Shown: piece after piece, positions 53,271 through 61,293 of the stretch
How positions within the stretch are numbered: the stretch's first letter is position 1
How the letters are laid out: each line of letters opens with the position of its first letter
From: Superficieibacter sp. HKU1
Lineage (GTDB): Bacteria > Pseudomonadota > Gammaproteobacteria > Enterobacterales > Enterobacteriaceae
Direction of reading: 5' to 3'
Assembly (NCBI RefSeq): GCF_029319185.1
Contig: NZ_CP119754.1
Location: 2,046,001-2,110,000, forward strand
DNA length: 64,000 nt
Notes under the pieces: model-generated
The model's database searches: none
What the model was told of the DNA's origin: nothing
The model's input: only the letters and a program-made list of their open reading frames with translations
Made by a program: the position numbers and the translations under genes

Positions 53271-53419
53271 TGCATCCCTCCTCAGGAGTTCACTCTTAAA
53301 ATGTTTACCACATGAAAGCTATGCGTTGTTATAGCATATTGCTTTTAAAAATCGGGCGAAAAGTGGCAGTAGCGGGTAGAATTAGCAGCGATAACAAAGC
53401 GTCTCTAAAAGGGGAATCC

Positions 53420-53956
53420 ATGACGTATCAACAGGCTGGACGCATCGCAATTATTAAACGGATTGCGGGTTGGGTAATATTTATTCCAGCAGTCGTTTCT
53501 ACCCTAATTTCGGTTCTGAAATTCATGTACGCGCACAGTGAAAAACAAGCAGGGATCAATGCGGTCATGCTGGATTTTGCGCACGTGATGATTGAAATGA
53601 TGCGTTTCAATACGCCGTTTCTCAATTTTTTCTGGTACAACTCACCGCAGCCGGAGTTTAGTCACGGCCTCAACCTGATGTTCTGGATTATCTTCGCCTT
53701 GATCTTTGTCGGGCTGGCGCTGCAATCTTCCGGGGCGCGAATGAGCCGCCAGGCGCGTTTTCTGCGTGAGGGGGTGGAAGATCAGATGATCCTCGAAAAA
53801 GCCAAAGGGCCGGATGGGATGACGCGCGAGCAGATTGAGTCACGTATCGTGGTACCCCGGCATACGATTTTCCTGCAAATTGTGCCGCTGTACATCATGC
53901 CGGTGATTGTCTTAATTATTGGCTACTTTTTCTTTTCGCTACTGGGCTTTATTTGA
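53420..53956 (+). CDS. yniB: YniB, inner-membrane protein of unknown function
   Basis: A 178-residue protein with three hydrophobic segments (about residues 15-33, 72-95 and 152-175) and a charged middle part (GARMSRQARFLREGVEDQ). It matches E. coli YniB over its length. The start is ATG 53420 after AAGGGGAATC; the in-frame 53312 is unsupported. Function unknown. In E. coli its downstream neighbourhood is different; here yciA follows, so this is a rearrangement junction relative to K-12. Confidence 0.92.
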   Translation: MTYQQAGRIAIIKRIAGWVIFIPAVVSTLISVLKFMYAHSEKQAGINAVMLDFAHVMIEMMRFNTPFLNFFWYNSPQPEFSHGLNLMFWIIFALIFVGLALQSSGARMSRQARFLREGVEDQMILEKAKGPDGMTREQIESRIVVPRHTIFLQIVPLYIMPVIVLIIGYFFFSLLGFI

Positions 53957-53961
53957 CCGCG

Positions 53962-53986
53962 TTCGCCCGGTATTACGCCGGGCGAA
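53962..53986. terminator. Bidirectional terminator yniB / yciA
   Basis: The perfect 9 bp stem TTCGCCCGG and CCGGGCGAA with a 7-base loop lies between convergent stops. It sits exactly at the E. coli-relative synteny break. Confidence 0.7.
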
Positions 53987-53989
53987 ACC

Positions 53990-54388
53990 TTATGCTGCAG
54001 GCAGTGGCCGCGGTTTGCCGTCGTTGTCTACCGCCACATAAATAAACAGCGCTTCGGTGGCCTTATAGCGCTGGCCAATCGGCTCGGACGATACTTTTTT
54101 AACCCACACCTCAACGTTAATATTCACCGACGTCGTGCCGCGCTTAACGCAGCGGGCGTAGCAGCACACCACATCGCCGACCGCCACCGGGCGCAGGAAA
54201 GTCATCCCATCCACCCGAACCGTCACTACGCGGCCCTGAGCAATTTCTTTTGCCTGGATCGCACCGCCCATATCCATCTGCGACATCAACCAGCCGCCGA
54301 AAATATCGCCGTTGGCATTGGTGTCGGCTGGCATTGCCAGCGTGCGTAAAACCAGTTCGCCCTGCGGCGCATCGTTGGTGGTTGTCAT
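53990..54388 (-). CDS. yciA: YciA, acyl-CoA thioesterase
   Basis: A 132-residue hot-dog-fold thioesterase that hydrolyses a broad range of acyl-CoAs. Family residues are in RTLAMPADTNANGDIFGGWLMSQMDMGGA with the catalytic Asp. The start is ATG 54386-54388; the longer frame from 54451 runs through the terminator of yciB. It is last in the yciC-yciB-yciA group but separated from yciB by a terminator. Confidence 0.96.
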   Translation of the reverse strand: MTTTNDAPQGELVLRTLAMPADTNANGDIFGGWLMSQMDMGGAIQAKEIAQGRVVTVRVDGMTFLRPVAVGDVVCCYARCVKRGTTSVNINVEVWVKKVSSEPIGQRYKATEALFIYVAVDNDGKPRPLPAA

Positions 54389-54409
54389 GATCGTTCCAGT
54401 AAGTGAATA

Positions 54410-54437
54410 AAAAACCCGGTCGGAACCGGGTAAAAAA
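54410..54437 (-). terminator. Intrinsic terminator after yciB
   Basis: The 7 bp stem ACCCGGT and ACCGGGT is flanked by A6 and T-rich runs on both sides, directly after the yciB stop. Confidence 0.8.
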
Positions 54438-54977
54438 TCAGGGTTTATCATCCTGCGGCATGTGCCGGTAGATATACACGCCGCTCAGCAGGGTAAAGAC
54501 CAGCGTCAACGCGGTCAGGCCGAACACTTTAAAATTGACCCAGATATTTTGCGGCAGCCAGAAGGCAATATAGATATTTGCCAGCCCGCAAAGAAGAAAG
54601 AACAGCGCCCAGGCGATGTTAAGCTTTGACCAGACCGCGGCCGGTAACGTCAGTTCTTTACCCAGCATGCGCTGGATCAGCGGCTTTTTCATGACCCATT
54701 GACTGAACAACAGCGCTCCGGCAAACAGGGCATAAATCACGGTGACCTTCCACTTAATAAATTCATCGTTATGGAAGAAAAGCGTTAATCCGCCAAACAC
54801 GGCAACCAGTACAAAGGTAATCAGCGCCATTTTTTCAACCCGCCGATAGCGCAGCCAGCTGTAAATCAGCACCACCGCCGTCGCGATAATCAGCGCGGTG
54901 GTCGCCATGTAAATATCGTACAGCTTGTAAAAGGCAAAGAAGACAATCAGCGGTAAAAAATCAAGAAACTGCTTCAT
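54438..54977 (-). CDS. yciB: YciB, intracellular septation-type inner-membrane protein
   Basis: A 179-residue protein with five hydrophobic segments and the IspZ/YciB family signature (FLPLIVFFAFYKLYDIYMATTALI, FFLLCGLANIYIAFWLPQNIWVNFKVFGL). It is linked to cell-envelope synthesis and to divisome and elongasome proteins in E. coli. The start is ATG 54975-54977, exact family length. It lies 44 bp downstream of yciC. Confidence 0.95.
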   Translation of the reverse strand: MKQFLDFLPLIVFFAFYKLYDIYMATTALIIATAVVLIYSWLRYRRVEKMALITFVLVAVFGGLTLFFHNDEFIKWKVTVIYALFAGALLFSQWVMKKPLIQRMLGKELTLPAAVWSKLNIAWALFFLLCGLANIYIAFWLPQNIWVNFKVFGLTALTLVFTLLSGVYIYRHMPQDDKP

Positions 54978-55021
54978 ACAACGATTCCGTAGTAATGTCG
55001 CTCGCCAGGCGAGCGACAGGG

Positions 55022-55765
55022 TTAAGGGCGAATGAGCATGTACAGACGAAACAGATAAATGAGCAGCATCGCGGAAATCAGATTGCTCAGCGTGTTCGCC
55101 ACCACGGCCCCCAGCAGCGGCGTTAATGCGGCAAAATGCGAAGCCAGCATCAGAAGCAGCGTTTTTGCCAGCAGCCAGCAAATGATGGCTGGTGCGACAA
55201 CGCGCATGTTGGCCCACGCCAGACGCGTGCTGCTGCGCATTGAGGCAAATATCCCCATTTTATCCTGAATCAAAATAACCGGAGCAAAGGCCAGCACGAT
55301 AGCCAGAATGACGCCCGGCACCACGATCAGCATTATGCCTATCTGTACCAGAAAAGTGGTCAGGAGAATCAGTAAAAACAGTCTGGGCAACACGGGAGCG
55401 CTGGCACCAATCGCACGCAGCGCGCTGACGCGTTGTCCGGCAGAGATCATCTGGATCATCAGCAGCACGCCACCCGCTAACAGCGCGTTGCCTACCAGTC
55501 CGGTAAAGGTGGATAAGGCTGAAGCGCGAAGTAAAACCTGCTGCTGTTCTGGCGTCATGCTCTGCACCAGTTCAAACAATCCGCCGCTTCCGGCCAGATT
55601 GTCACCCTCACTGAGGATCGAAAGCTGCTCTTCACTGGGTGAAAAAGCATGGCCAAGCACCACCGTGATAAATGCACACAATAAAGCAATCAGCAAAATG
55701 GTAATGAACTGATTACGAAAAAAATTACCCGTGTCACGGTAAACGGACTTCGCCGTGATAGACAT
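55022..55765 (-). CDS. yciC: YciC, UPF0259 inner-membrane protein
   Basis: A 247-residue membrane protein with about six hydrophobic segments matching E. coli YciC (MSITAKSVYRDTGNFFRNQF, GILMIVVPGVILAIVLAFAPVILIQDKMGIFASMR-like core). Function unknown. The start is ATG 55763-55765 after AAGGAGAG; the in-frame 55837 start is unlikely. It is the first gene of yciC-yciB. Confidence 0.94.
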   Translation of the reverse strand: MSITAKSVYRDTGNFFRNQFITILLIALLCAFITVVLGHAFSPSEEQLSILSEGDNLAGSGGLFELVQSMTPEQQQVLLRASALSTFTGLVGNALLAGGVLLMIQMISAGQRVSALRAIGASAPVLPRLFLLILLTTFLVQIGIMLIVVPGVILAIVLAFAPVILIQDKMGIFASMRSSTRLAWANMRVVAPAIICWLLAKTLLLMLASHFAALTPLLGAVVANTLSNLISAMLLIYLFRLYMLIRP

Positions 55766-56184
55766 GCACTCTCCTTGCGTTTTGCAGGCGTTATTAAGCG
55801 GACGATTGTACCCTGGATAATGCATCAGTGGCAGCATCCGTAAAGGTCAGTCTTTGTAAAAAAGGTATTGACCATGCTTATCTTTCATCGCGCTTAAAAC
55901 GCCTGCACCGCCGCATATCGCCGGTCATCATCGCCCTCTTTATCAACACAGACACGTTTTTCATCAGCTTTGTGAATGGTAGCGGTCTGAGAACCGGCGT
56001 TTTATGCGTAAATTTTACGAAAATTGATGTGGTTATGAAAATAAGGTTAGCGTGTAGTACGTAAAAATTAATCCAGATCAATAAAGGTTAAATCTCAGGA
56101 TTAAATGTGATCTAAGTTGGATCACTTTTACTGCTTTGTAGGTATATTTGCCGCGCCTGATAAAACCATAACGAAGGAGTGGAT
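55766..56184. other. Divergent region yciC / ompW
   Basis: 419 bp without a supported gene. It holds an FNR-like site before ompW. An open frame of 78 codons at 55828-56064 has no ribosome site or recognised homologue and is not called. The yciC promoter was not identified. Confidence 0.45.
56068..56081. promoter_or_regulatory. FNR-like site before ompW
   Basis: TTAAT-CCAG-ATCAA matches the FNR consensus TTGAT-N4-ATCAA with one change. It lies about 110 bp before the ompW start codon. Oxygen-dependent control of ompW is established in E. coli. Confidence 0.55.
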
Positions 56185-56820
56185 ATGAAAAAAATTGCGC
56201 TGGCGGCATTAATCTTAAGCAGTCTCTCTGGTGGAGCATGGGCGCACGAGGCGGGTGAGTTCTTTATTCGCGCCGGTTCAGCAACGGTTCGACCGACGGA
56301 AGGGTCGGATAACGTACTGAACAGTCTCGGCGGGTTTAATGTTGATAACAATACCCAGCTGGGCCTGACGTTTACCTATATGGCGACGGATAATGTCGGG
56401 GTAGAATTGCTGGCGGCGACGCCATTTCGGCATAAAGTGGGCACCGGGCCGACCGGCAATATTGCCACCGTCCATCAACTGCCACCGACGTTAATGGCCC
56501 AGTGGTACTTCGGCGATGCCAGCAGTAAAGTGCGGCCCTACATTGGCGCAGGCGTCAACTATACGACGTTCTTTGATGAAAGCTTTAACGATAACGGTAA
56601 GGCCGCGGGGCTGTCCGATCTCAGCCTGAAAAACTCCTGGGGCGCAGCGGGACAGGTCGGGCTGGATTACCTTATCAACCGCGACTGGCTGATCAATATG
56701 TCCGTCTGGTACATGGATATCGATACCGAAGTGAAGTTTAAAGCGGGTGGGGTACAGCAGAACGTGGATACCCGCCTCGATCCGTGGGTGTTTATGTTCT
56801 CAGCGGGCTATCGCTTTTAA
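56185..56820 (+). CDS. ompW: OmpW, small eight-stranded outer-membrane porin
   Basis: A 211-residue protein with a signal peptide (residues 1-21, ending WA) and mature start HEAGEFFIRAGSATVRPTEG. The barrel closes with the C-terminal FSAGYRF typical of BamA-assembled proteins. OmpW passes small hydrophobic compounds. The start is ATG 56185 after AAGGAG; a GTG two codons upstream is possible. Confidence 0.96.
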   Translation: MKKIALAALILSSLSGGAWAHEAGEFFIRAGSATVRPTEGSDNVLNSLGGFNVDNNTQLGLTFTYMATDNVGVELLAATPFRHKVGTGPTGNIATVHQLPPTLMAQWYFGDASSKVRPYIGAGVNYTTFFDESFNDNGKAAGLSDLSLKNSWGAAGQVGLDYLINRDWLINMSVWYMDIDTEVKFKAGGVQQNVDTRLDPWVFMFSAGYRF

Positions 56821-56832
56821 TTCTTTGTTACA

Positions 56833-56854
56833 AACTGGCCGACTGCGGCCAGTT
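56833..56854 (+). terminator. Terminator hairpin after ompW
   Basis: The perfect 9 bp stem AACTGGCCG and CGGCCAGTT with loop ACTG lies 12 bp after the ompW stop; its T-tract is short. Confidence 0.7.
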
Positions 56855-56896
56855 CCTTGCGTTGTCGCCCTTCAAAGTTAACTATAAAAGCTTTTT

Positions 56897-56912
56897 ATGC
56901 GATGCATCGCAT
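56897..56912. repeat. 16 bp perfect palindrome
   Basis: ATGCGATGCATCGCAT is a perfect 16 bp palindrome, followed by a third CGCA repeat. It lies 93 bp upstream of the unknown membrane-protein gene and may be an operator; no known regulator consensus was recognised. Confidence 0.5.
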
Positions 56913-57004
56913 CGCAGGCACACTTAGATAATGCGCATTTATCCAAAAGGGTTATTATCGCTGCCTGAGAGTTTCCTTAATTTGTCCTTAAGTAGCGACG
57001 GCAT

Positions 57005-57637
57005 ATGACACTGAAAACGCAATTTTCCGCAGCAGCATTTTTTTTGCTCCTGCTGGCGGTCCTGTTTCCCTTCACGGCAGATTTGCATTTGCCATTACTT
57101 CACGGCGAAGTTGTGGAATGGATAGAAAATGGCCAGGCACTGTGGCTATTGTTTGGCGCGGTCTTTACTGCACTTTATATCAAGCCGCTATCGCTTGAAA
57201 CGGGTTCCAGGCAATTCTGGTTGTGGGCTGTCGTGTGGTGGCTGGTATTGCTGGGAAGAAGCACAAGCTGGGGACGAGACTATTTTCCCCATGAGCCCAA
57301 AATGCTGTTCAGGACGATTTCGGTGATCCTGATTGCAGCGCTGGCGCTGCCGCTGATCCTGTCCTCCACGTTGCGCAAAGAAATTGCGTTGAAATTCCGC
57401 ACGGCGGAGGTGCCACTGTGGATGGTGCTTATCGTGGTCATTACGTTCCTGATCTCTGATTCCGTAGAGCATCATCGGCTCATCGCACCGCTCTTTTTGC
57501 ACGTCAGACAGTATCAGGATTTGATTGAAGAACTGTATGAAATCCCCTTTATGGTGGGTCTGTTCTTAATCACCTGGGATCTGATGAAGAGCGAAAAACG
57601 GGAGACCGCGCTTTCCGTCGCCCACGCCAGCCGCTAA
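57005..57637 (+). CDS. Inner-membrane protein of unknown function
   Basis: A 210-residue polytopic protein I do not recognise. It has about six hydrophobic segments (about 8-27, 44-60, 72-88, 104-122, 137-154 and 175-192). A conserved-looking charged patch WGRDYFPHEPKMLFRT and a cytoplasmic or periplasmic SDSVEHHRLIAPLFLHVRQYQDLIEELYE with several His and Glu could form a metal or heme site; this is speculative. It replaces yciE-yciF-yciG of E. coli between ompW and trp. It ends at the terminator of the convergent RyhB-like RNA. Confidence 0.75.
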   Translation: MTLKTQFSAAAFFLLLLAVLFPFTADLHLPLLHGEVVEWIENGQALWLLFGAVFTALYIKPLSLETGSRQFWLWAVVWWLVLLGRSTSWGRDYFPHEPKMLFRTISVILIAALALPLILSSTLRKEIALKFRTAEVPLWMVLIVVITFLISDSVEHHRLIAPLFLHVRQYQDLIEELYEIPFMVGLFLITWDLMKSEKRETALSVAHASR

Positions 57638-57731
57638 AAAAAAGCCCGCCGTAAAGGCGGGCAAGTCATACTGGAAGCAATGTGAGCAATGTCGTACCGA
57701 ATACCTGAGTATTTCGCTCAACTATTCGGTA
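57636..57731 (-). ncRNA. RyhB-type iron-regulatory small RNA (paralogue)
   Basis: Read on the minus strand, the segment at about 57666-57697 contains ACGACATTGCTCACATTGCT followed by TCCAGTAT, the diagnostic conserved core of RyhB. A 5' stem (ACCGAATA and TATTCGGT) precedes it. A terminator, GCCCGCC-TTTAC-GGCGGGC plus eight T, ends it. A -10 TATCTT (57738-57743) with -35 TTGATT 17 bp away predicts a start near 57731, giving about 96 nt. RyhB works with Hfq to repress iron-using proteins during iron starvation. The location by trpA is not that of the E. coli gene. Confidence 0.9.
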
Positions 57732-57739
57732 GTGAGAAA

Positions 57740-57758
57740 GATAATCTTTATCATCTTC
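57740..57758. promoter_or_regulatory. Fur box over the RyhB-like promoter
   Basis: On the minus strand GAAGATGATAAAGATTATC matches 15 of 19 positions of the Fur consensus. It covers the spacer and -10 of the small-RNA promoter, the usual layout for iron repression of ryhB. Confidence 0.85.
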
Positions 57759-57885
57759 AGAATCAACCCCTTCTTTTGTACGGACGTTAAGACAGCGTAA
57801 ACACCGTGCGTTTTTTACTGTCGTTAAGGGCAGGGATCTCAGTCACGGTACGTAGCGGATATGTCGATAGCGTAATGGAAGCGAA

Positions 57886-57911
57886 ACCGTCCAGCCCGCA
57901 AGCCGGACGGT
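57886..57911 (-). terminator. trp operon terminator
   Basis: The 7 bp stem ACCGTCC and GGACGGT, 8 bp after the trpA stop, is followed on the minus strand by TTTCGCTT. The T-tract is imperfect. Confidence 0.65.
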
Positions 57912-57918
57912 CCTGAGA

Positions 57919-58728
57919 TCAGGCGTGCGGCGTGGCGGCCTTCATTTTTTGTACAAACGCTTTTAGCTCGCTCAGCATTTGCTCAGGCGCATCCAGGTTG
58001 TTTTCAATGATTTTGACGATGGCCGAGCCGGAAATGGCCCCCGCCGCGCCAGCGCCTATTGCGGCCGTAACCTGCTCCGGTGCGGAGATGCCAAAGCCCT
58101 GAAGCGGCGGCGCGGCATGATACTCGCTCAGCTTCTCGACCAGATGGTGCAGCGGCAGGGCGGCCTGATTTTCCGCGCCGGTGACCCCCGCGCGGGAGAG
58201 CAGATAGGTATAGCCACGGCCATGGGAGGCGATCAGGCGCAGAAGCTCATCGTCCGCATTCGGCGGACAGATAAAAATGGGCGCAATATTATGCCGCATC
58301 GCGGCCTGGCGGAAGGGCGCAGACTCTTCGACCGGCACATCCGCGACCAGCACCGAATCCACACCAACGCGTTCGCAGGTCGCGTAAAACTCATCAATAC
58401 CGCCGCTAAACACCAGATTGGCGTACATCAGCAGACCAATGGGGATATCCGGATACTTCTGGCGAATGGTGCCCAGCATTTCAAAGCACTGGCCCGGCGT
58501 TACGCCAGAAGCGAAAGCGCGCAGGGTGGCATTCTGAATGGTCGGGCCATCGGCCAACGGATCGGAGAAAGGGATCCCCAACTCAAGCGCGTCGGCGCCC
58601 GCTTCGATCAGCGTATCAATAATTTTTAGCGACTGTTCCGGCGAAGGATCGCCGAGGGTAACGAAGGGAACAAACGCCCCTTCCTGACGGTCTTTCAGTC
58701 TGGCAAATAACTGCTCATAGCGTTCCAT
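57919..58728 (-). CDS. trpA: TrpA, tryptophan synthase alpha subunit
   Basis: A 269-residue TIM barrel that cleaves indole-3-glycerol phosphate to indole, which is channelled to TrpB. The catalytic Glu49 (ALELGIPF) and Asp60 (DPLADG) are present. It overlaps the trpB stop by one base (TGATG). It is the last gene of trpEDCBA. Confidence 0.98.
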   Translation of the reverse strand: MERYEQLFARLKDRQEGAFVPFVTLGDPSPEQSLKIIDTLIEAGADALELGIPFSDPLADGPTIQNATLRAFASGVTPGQCFEMLGTIRQKYPDIPIGLLMYANLVFSGGIDEFYATCERVGVDSVLVADVPVEESAPFRQAAMRHNIAPIFICPPNADDELLRLIASHGRGYTYLLSRAGVTGAENQAALPLHHLVEKLSEYHAAPPLQGFGISAPEQVTAAIGAGAAGAISGSAIVKIIENNLDAPEQMLSELKAFVQKMKAATPHA

Positions 58729-59921
58729 CAGATTTCCCCTCGCGCTTTCAAAATATCGTGTACGGTAAAAATGTCTTTATCGCCGCGGCCGGACAGGTTA
58801 ACCACCAGCAGCTGCTCTTTTTGTGGATTTTCGCGCATCATTTTTAGCGCGTGGGCCAGGGCATGAGACGACTCCAGCGCCGGGATAATCCCTTCTTCAC
58901 GGCACAGTGCCTTGAAGGCTTCCAGCGCTTCGTCATCGGTGATCGAGACATAATCGGCGCGTCCGGTGCTGTTCAGGTAAGCATGCTGCGGGCCGACGGA
59001 CGGGAAATCCAGACCGGCAGAGATCGAGTACGACTCTTCGATCTGCCCATCGTCGGTCTGCATCATCGGCGATTTCATGCCGAAGTAAATACCCACGCGG
59101 CCATGTTTCAGCGGCGCACCGTGCTCGCCGGTTTCAATACCGTGGCCCGCAGGTTCAACGCCAATCAGGCCGACGCTGGCTTCTTCGATAAAGTCGGCAA
59201 ACATACCGATGGCGTTTGAGCCGCCGCCCACGCAGGCGATGACCGCATCCGGTAGACGGCCCTCTTTTTCGCGGATCTGCGCTTTGGTCTCTTCACCGAT
59301 CATCCGCTGGAATTCACGCACGATAGTCGGGAACGGATGCGGACCTGCGGCAGTGCCCAGCATGTAGTGCGCGGTGTCATAGCTGCCGGACCAGTCGCGC
59401 AGCGCCTCGTTACAGGCATCTTTCAGGGTTGCGGAGCCGCTATACACCGGGATCACTTCCGCGCCCATCAGCCGCATACGGAAGACGTTCGGCGACTGAC
59501 GTTCTACGTCTTTGGCACCCATATAGATACGGCACTTCAGCCCCAGCAGTGCGCTGGCCAGTGCCGAGGCCACGCCATGCTGGCCCGCGCCGGTCTCGGC
59601 GATGATTTCGGTTTTGCCCATCCGTTTTGCCAGCAGCGCCTGACCCAGCACCTGGTTGGTTTTATGCGCGCCGCCGTGGAGCAGATCTTCACGCTTGAGA
59701 TACAGGGTGGTCTTTGTGCCAGCGGTGAGATTCTGGCATTTGGTCAGCGCAGTAGGGCGACCGGCATAGTTTTTCAGCAGGTCAGTAAACTGAGCCTGAA
59801 ACTCAGGATCTTTTTGCGCGCTGACAAAGGCTTCTTCCAGCTGGCGCAGGGCAGGCATCAGGATCTGCGGAACGTACATTCCACCAAATTCACCGAAGTA
59901 CGGGTTTAATAATGTTGTCAT
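58728..59921 (-). CDS. trpB: TrpB, tryptophan synthase beta subunit
   Basis: A 397-residue PLP enzyme joining indole and serine to tryptophan. The PLP lysine Lys87 is in HGGAHKTNQVLGQ, and the phosphate loop is CVGGGSNAIGMF. The start is ATG 59919-59921 (MTTLLNPYFGEFGG), exact family length; the longer in-frame start at 59978 is inside trpC. Confidence 0.98.
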   Translation of the reverse strand: MTTLLNPYFGEFGGMYVPQILMPALRQLEEAFVSAQKDPEFQAQFTDLLKNYAGRPTALTKCQNLTAGTKTTLYLKREDLLHGGAHKTNQVLGQALLAKRMGKTEIIAETGAGQHGVASALASALLGLKCRIYMGAKDVERQSPNVFRMRLMGAEVIPVYSGSATLKDACNEALRDWSGSYDTAHYMLGTAAGPHPFPTIVREFQRMIGEETKAQIREKEGRLPDAVIACVGGGSNAIGMFADFIEEASVGLIGVEPAGHGIETGEHGAPLKHGRVGIYFGMKSPMMQTDDGQIEESYSISAGLDFPSVGPQHAYLNSTGRADYVSITDDEALEAFKALCREEGIIPALESSHALAHALKMMRENPQKEQLLVVNLSGRGDKDIFTVHDILKARGEI

Positions 59922-59931
59922 CATCTCTTCC

Positions 59932-61293
59932 TTAATAGGCGCGTAGCGTCTGAAAAACCGAGGCCAGTTTGCTGGCATCTTTACGACCCGGTGCAGACTC
60001 TACGCCGGAATTGAAATCAAGCCCGGCACAGCCGGTACCGGCGGCGGTGACGCAGTTGTCGGGACCAAGCCCGCCCGCCAGCAGAACATTGCTCAGATCC
60101 TGGCCCGCCAGCAGCGTCCAGTCGAAGGACTGACCGCTCCCGCCCTGACCGTTATCCAGCACGTATTTATCGACATGGTTGAGGTTGCGCGCGGGCAAAC
60201 TGTGGCTGACGCTCAGCGCTTTCCAGATTTCCACGCCTGACGGTAACTGAGCACGCAGGGTGGTGATGTACTCCTGATTTTCATCGCCGTGCAGTTGAAC
60301 GGCGGCGAGGTTAAGGTTTTGCGCTGTGGCAACAACGTCGGCGATTTCCGCATTGCGGAACACGCCGACGTAACGCAGCGGGGCGCTGGCTATTACTTCA
60401 CGCGCCTGGCTTTCATCTATCGCACGGGGTGACGAAGGAACAAAAATCAGCCCGCCGTAAATGGCACCCGCCTGGTAAGCGGCCTGCGCATCGTCGGCGC
60501 GTGCAAGACCACACACTTTGTTTTCACCCAGCAGGACTCGCAGCACCGCGGCGTTAAGATCGTCATGCGACATCAGCGCCGAGCCAATCAGAAAACCATT
60601 GGCAAAACGGCTCAGTTCGCGGATCTGGGCGTGGGTCGTAATGCCCGATTCGCTGATCACCGTTACGCCGTGCCCGAGGCGCGGAGCCAGCTCACGGGTG
60701 CGGTTAAGATCGATAGATAAATCACGCAGGTCACGGTTATTGATGCCGACGACCTTCGCTTCCAGCGCAATCGCCCGCTCCAGCTCTTCCTCATTACTGA
60801 CTTCGGTCAGCACGCCCATCTTCAGGCTATGGGCTACGGCGGCAAGCTGACGATACTGTTCGTCATCCAGTACCGAGAGCATCAGCAGGCAGGCATCGGC
60901 CTGGTAAAAACGTGCCAGGTATATCTGGTAAGGATCGACAATAAAATCCTTACATAAAATCGGCTGCGGCGCGATGCCGCTGACAACGGGCAGAAAATCA
61001 AAACTGCCCTGGAAATATTTTTCGTCGGTTAATACCGAAATGGCGGAGGCGTGATGTTTGTATACGCCAGCGATACGCGCGGGATCGAAATCGTCGCGGA
61101 TCACGCCTTTTGACGGCGACGCCTTTTTGCATTCCAGAATAAACGCGGTGCGTGTGCCCTGTAAGGCCGCGTAAAAATCACGCTGGCTGGCAACCACGTC
61201 GTTCTGAAAGCTTTCCAGCGGCTGTTGCTGTTTACGGTTTTCTACCCATATCGTCTTGTCGGCGACGATTTTCGCTAAAACGGTTTGCATCAT
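59932..61293 (-). CDS. trpC: TrpC(F), indole-3-glycerol-phosphate synthase / phosphoribosylanthranilate isomerase
   Basis: A 453-residue bifunctional enzyme. Residues about 1-255 are the IGPS barrel (FILECKKASPSKGVIRDDFD, ILCKDFIVDPYQIYLAR). Residues about 256-453 are the PRAI barrel (VCGLARADDAQAAYQAGAIYGGLIF, LDFNSGVESAPGRKD). The fusion is typical of enterics. Ten bases separate it from trpB and it directly abuts the trpD stop. Confidence 0.98.
   Translation of the reverse strand: MMQTVLAKIVADKTIWVENRKQQQPLESFQNDVVASQRDFYAALQGTRTAFILECKKASPSKGVIRDDFDPARIAGVYKHHASAISVLTDEKYFQGSFDFLPVVSGIAPQPILCKDFIVDPYQIYLARFYQADACLLMLSVLDDEQYRQLAAVAHSLKMGVLTEVSNEEELERAIALEAKVVGINNRDLRDLSIDLNRTRELAPRLGHGVTVISESGITTHAQIRELSRFANGFLIGSALMSHDDLNAAVLRVLLGENKVCGLARADDAQAAYQAGAIYGGLIFVPSSPRAIDESQAREVIASAPLRYVGVFRNAEIADVVATAQNLNLAAVQLHGDENQEYITTLRAQLPSGVEIWKALSVSHSLPARNLNHVDKYVLDNGQGGSGQSFDWTLLAGQDLSNVLLAGGLGPDNCVTAAGTGCAGLDFNSGVESAPGRKDASKLASVFQTLRAY

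Noticed and set aside
55828..56064. 78-codon open frame between yciC and ompW.
   Set aside because: No ribosome site, no recognised family, and it overlaps the ompW promoter region and FNR-like site. The reverse frame at 55878-56081 is equally open.
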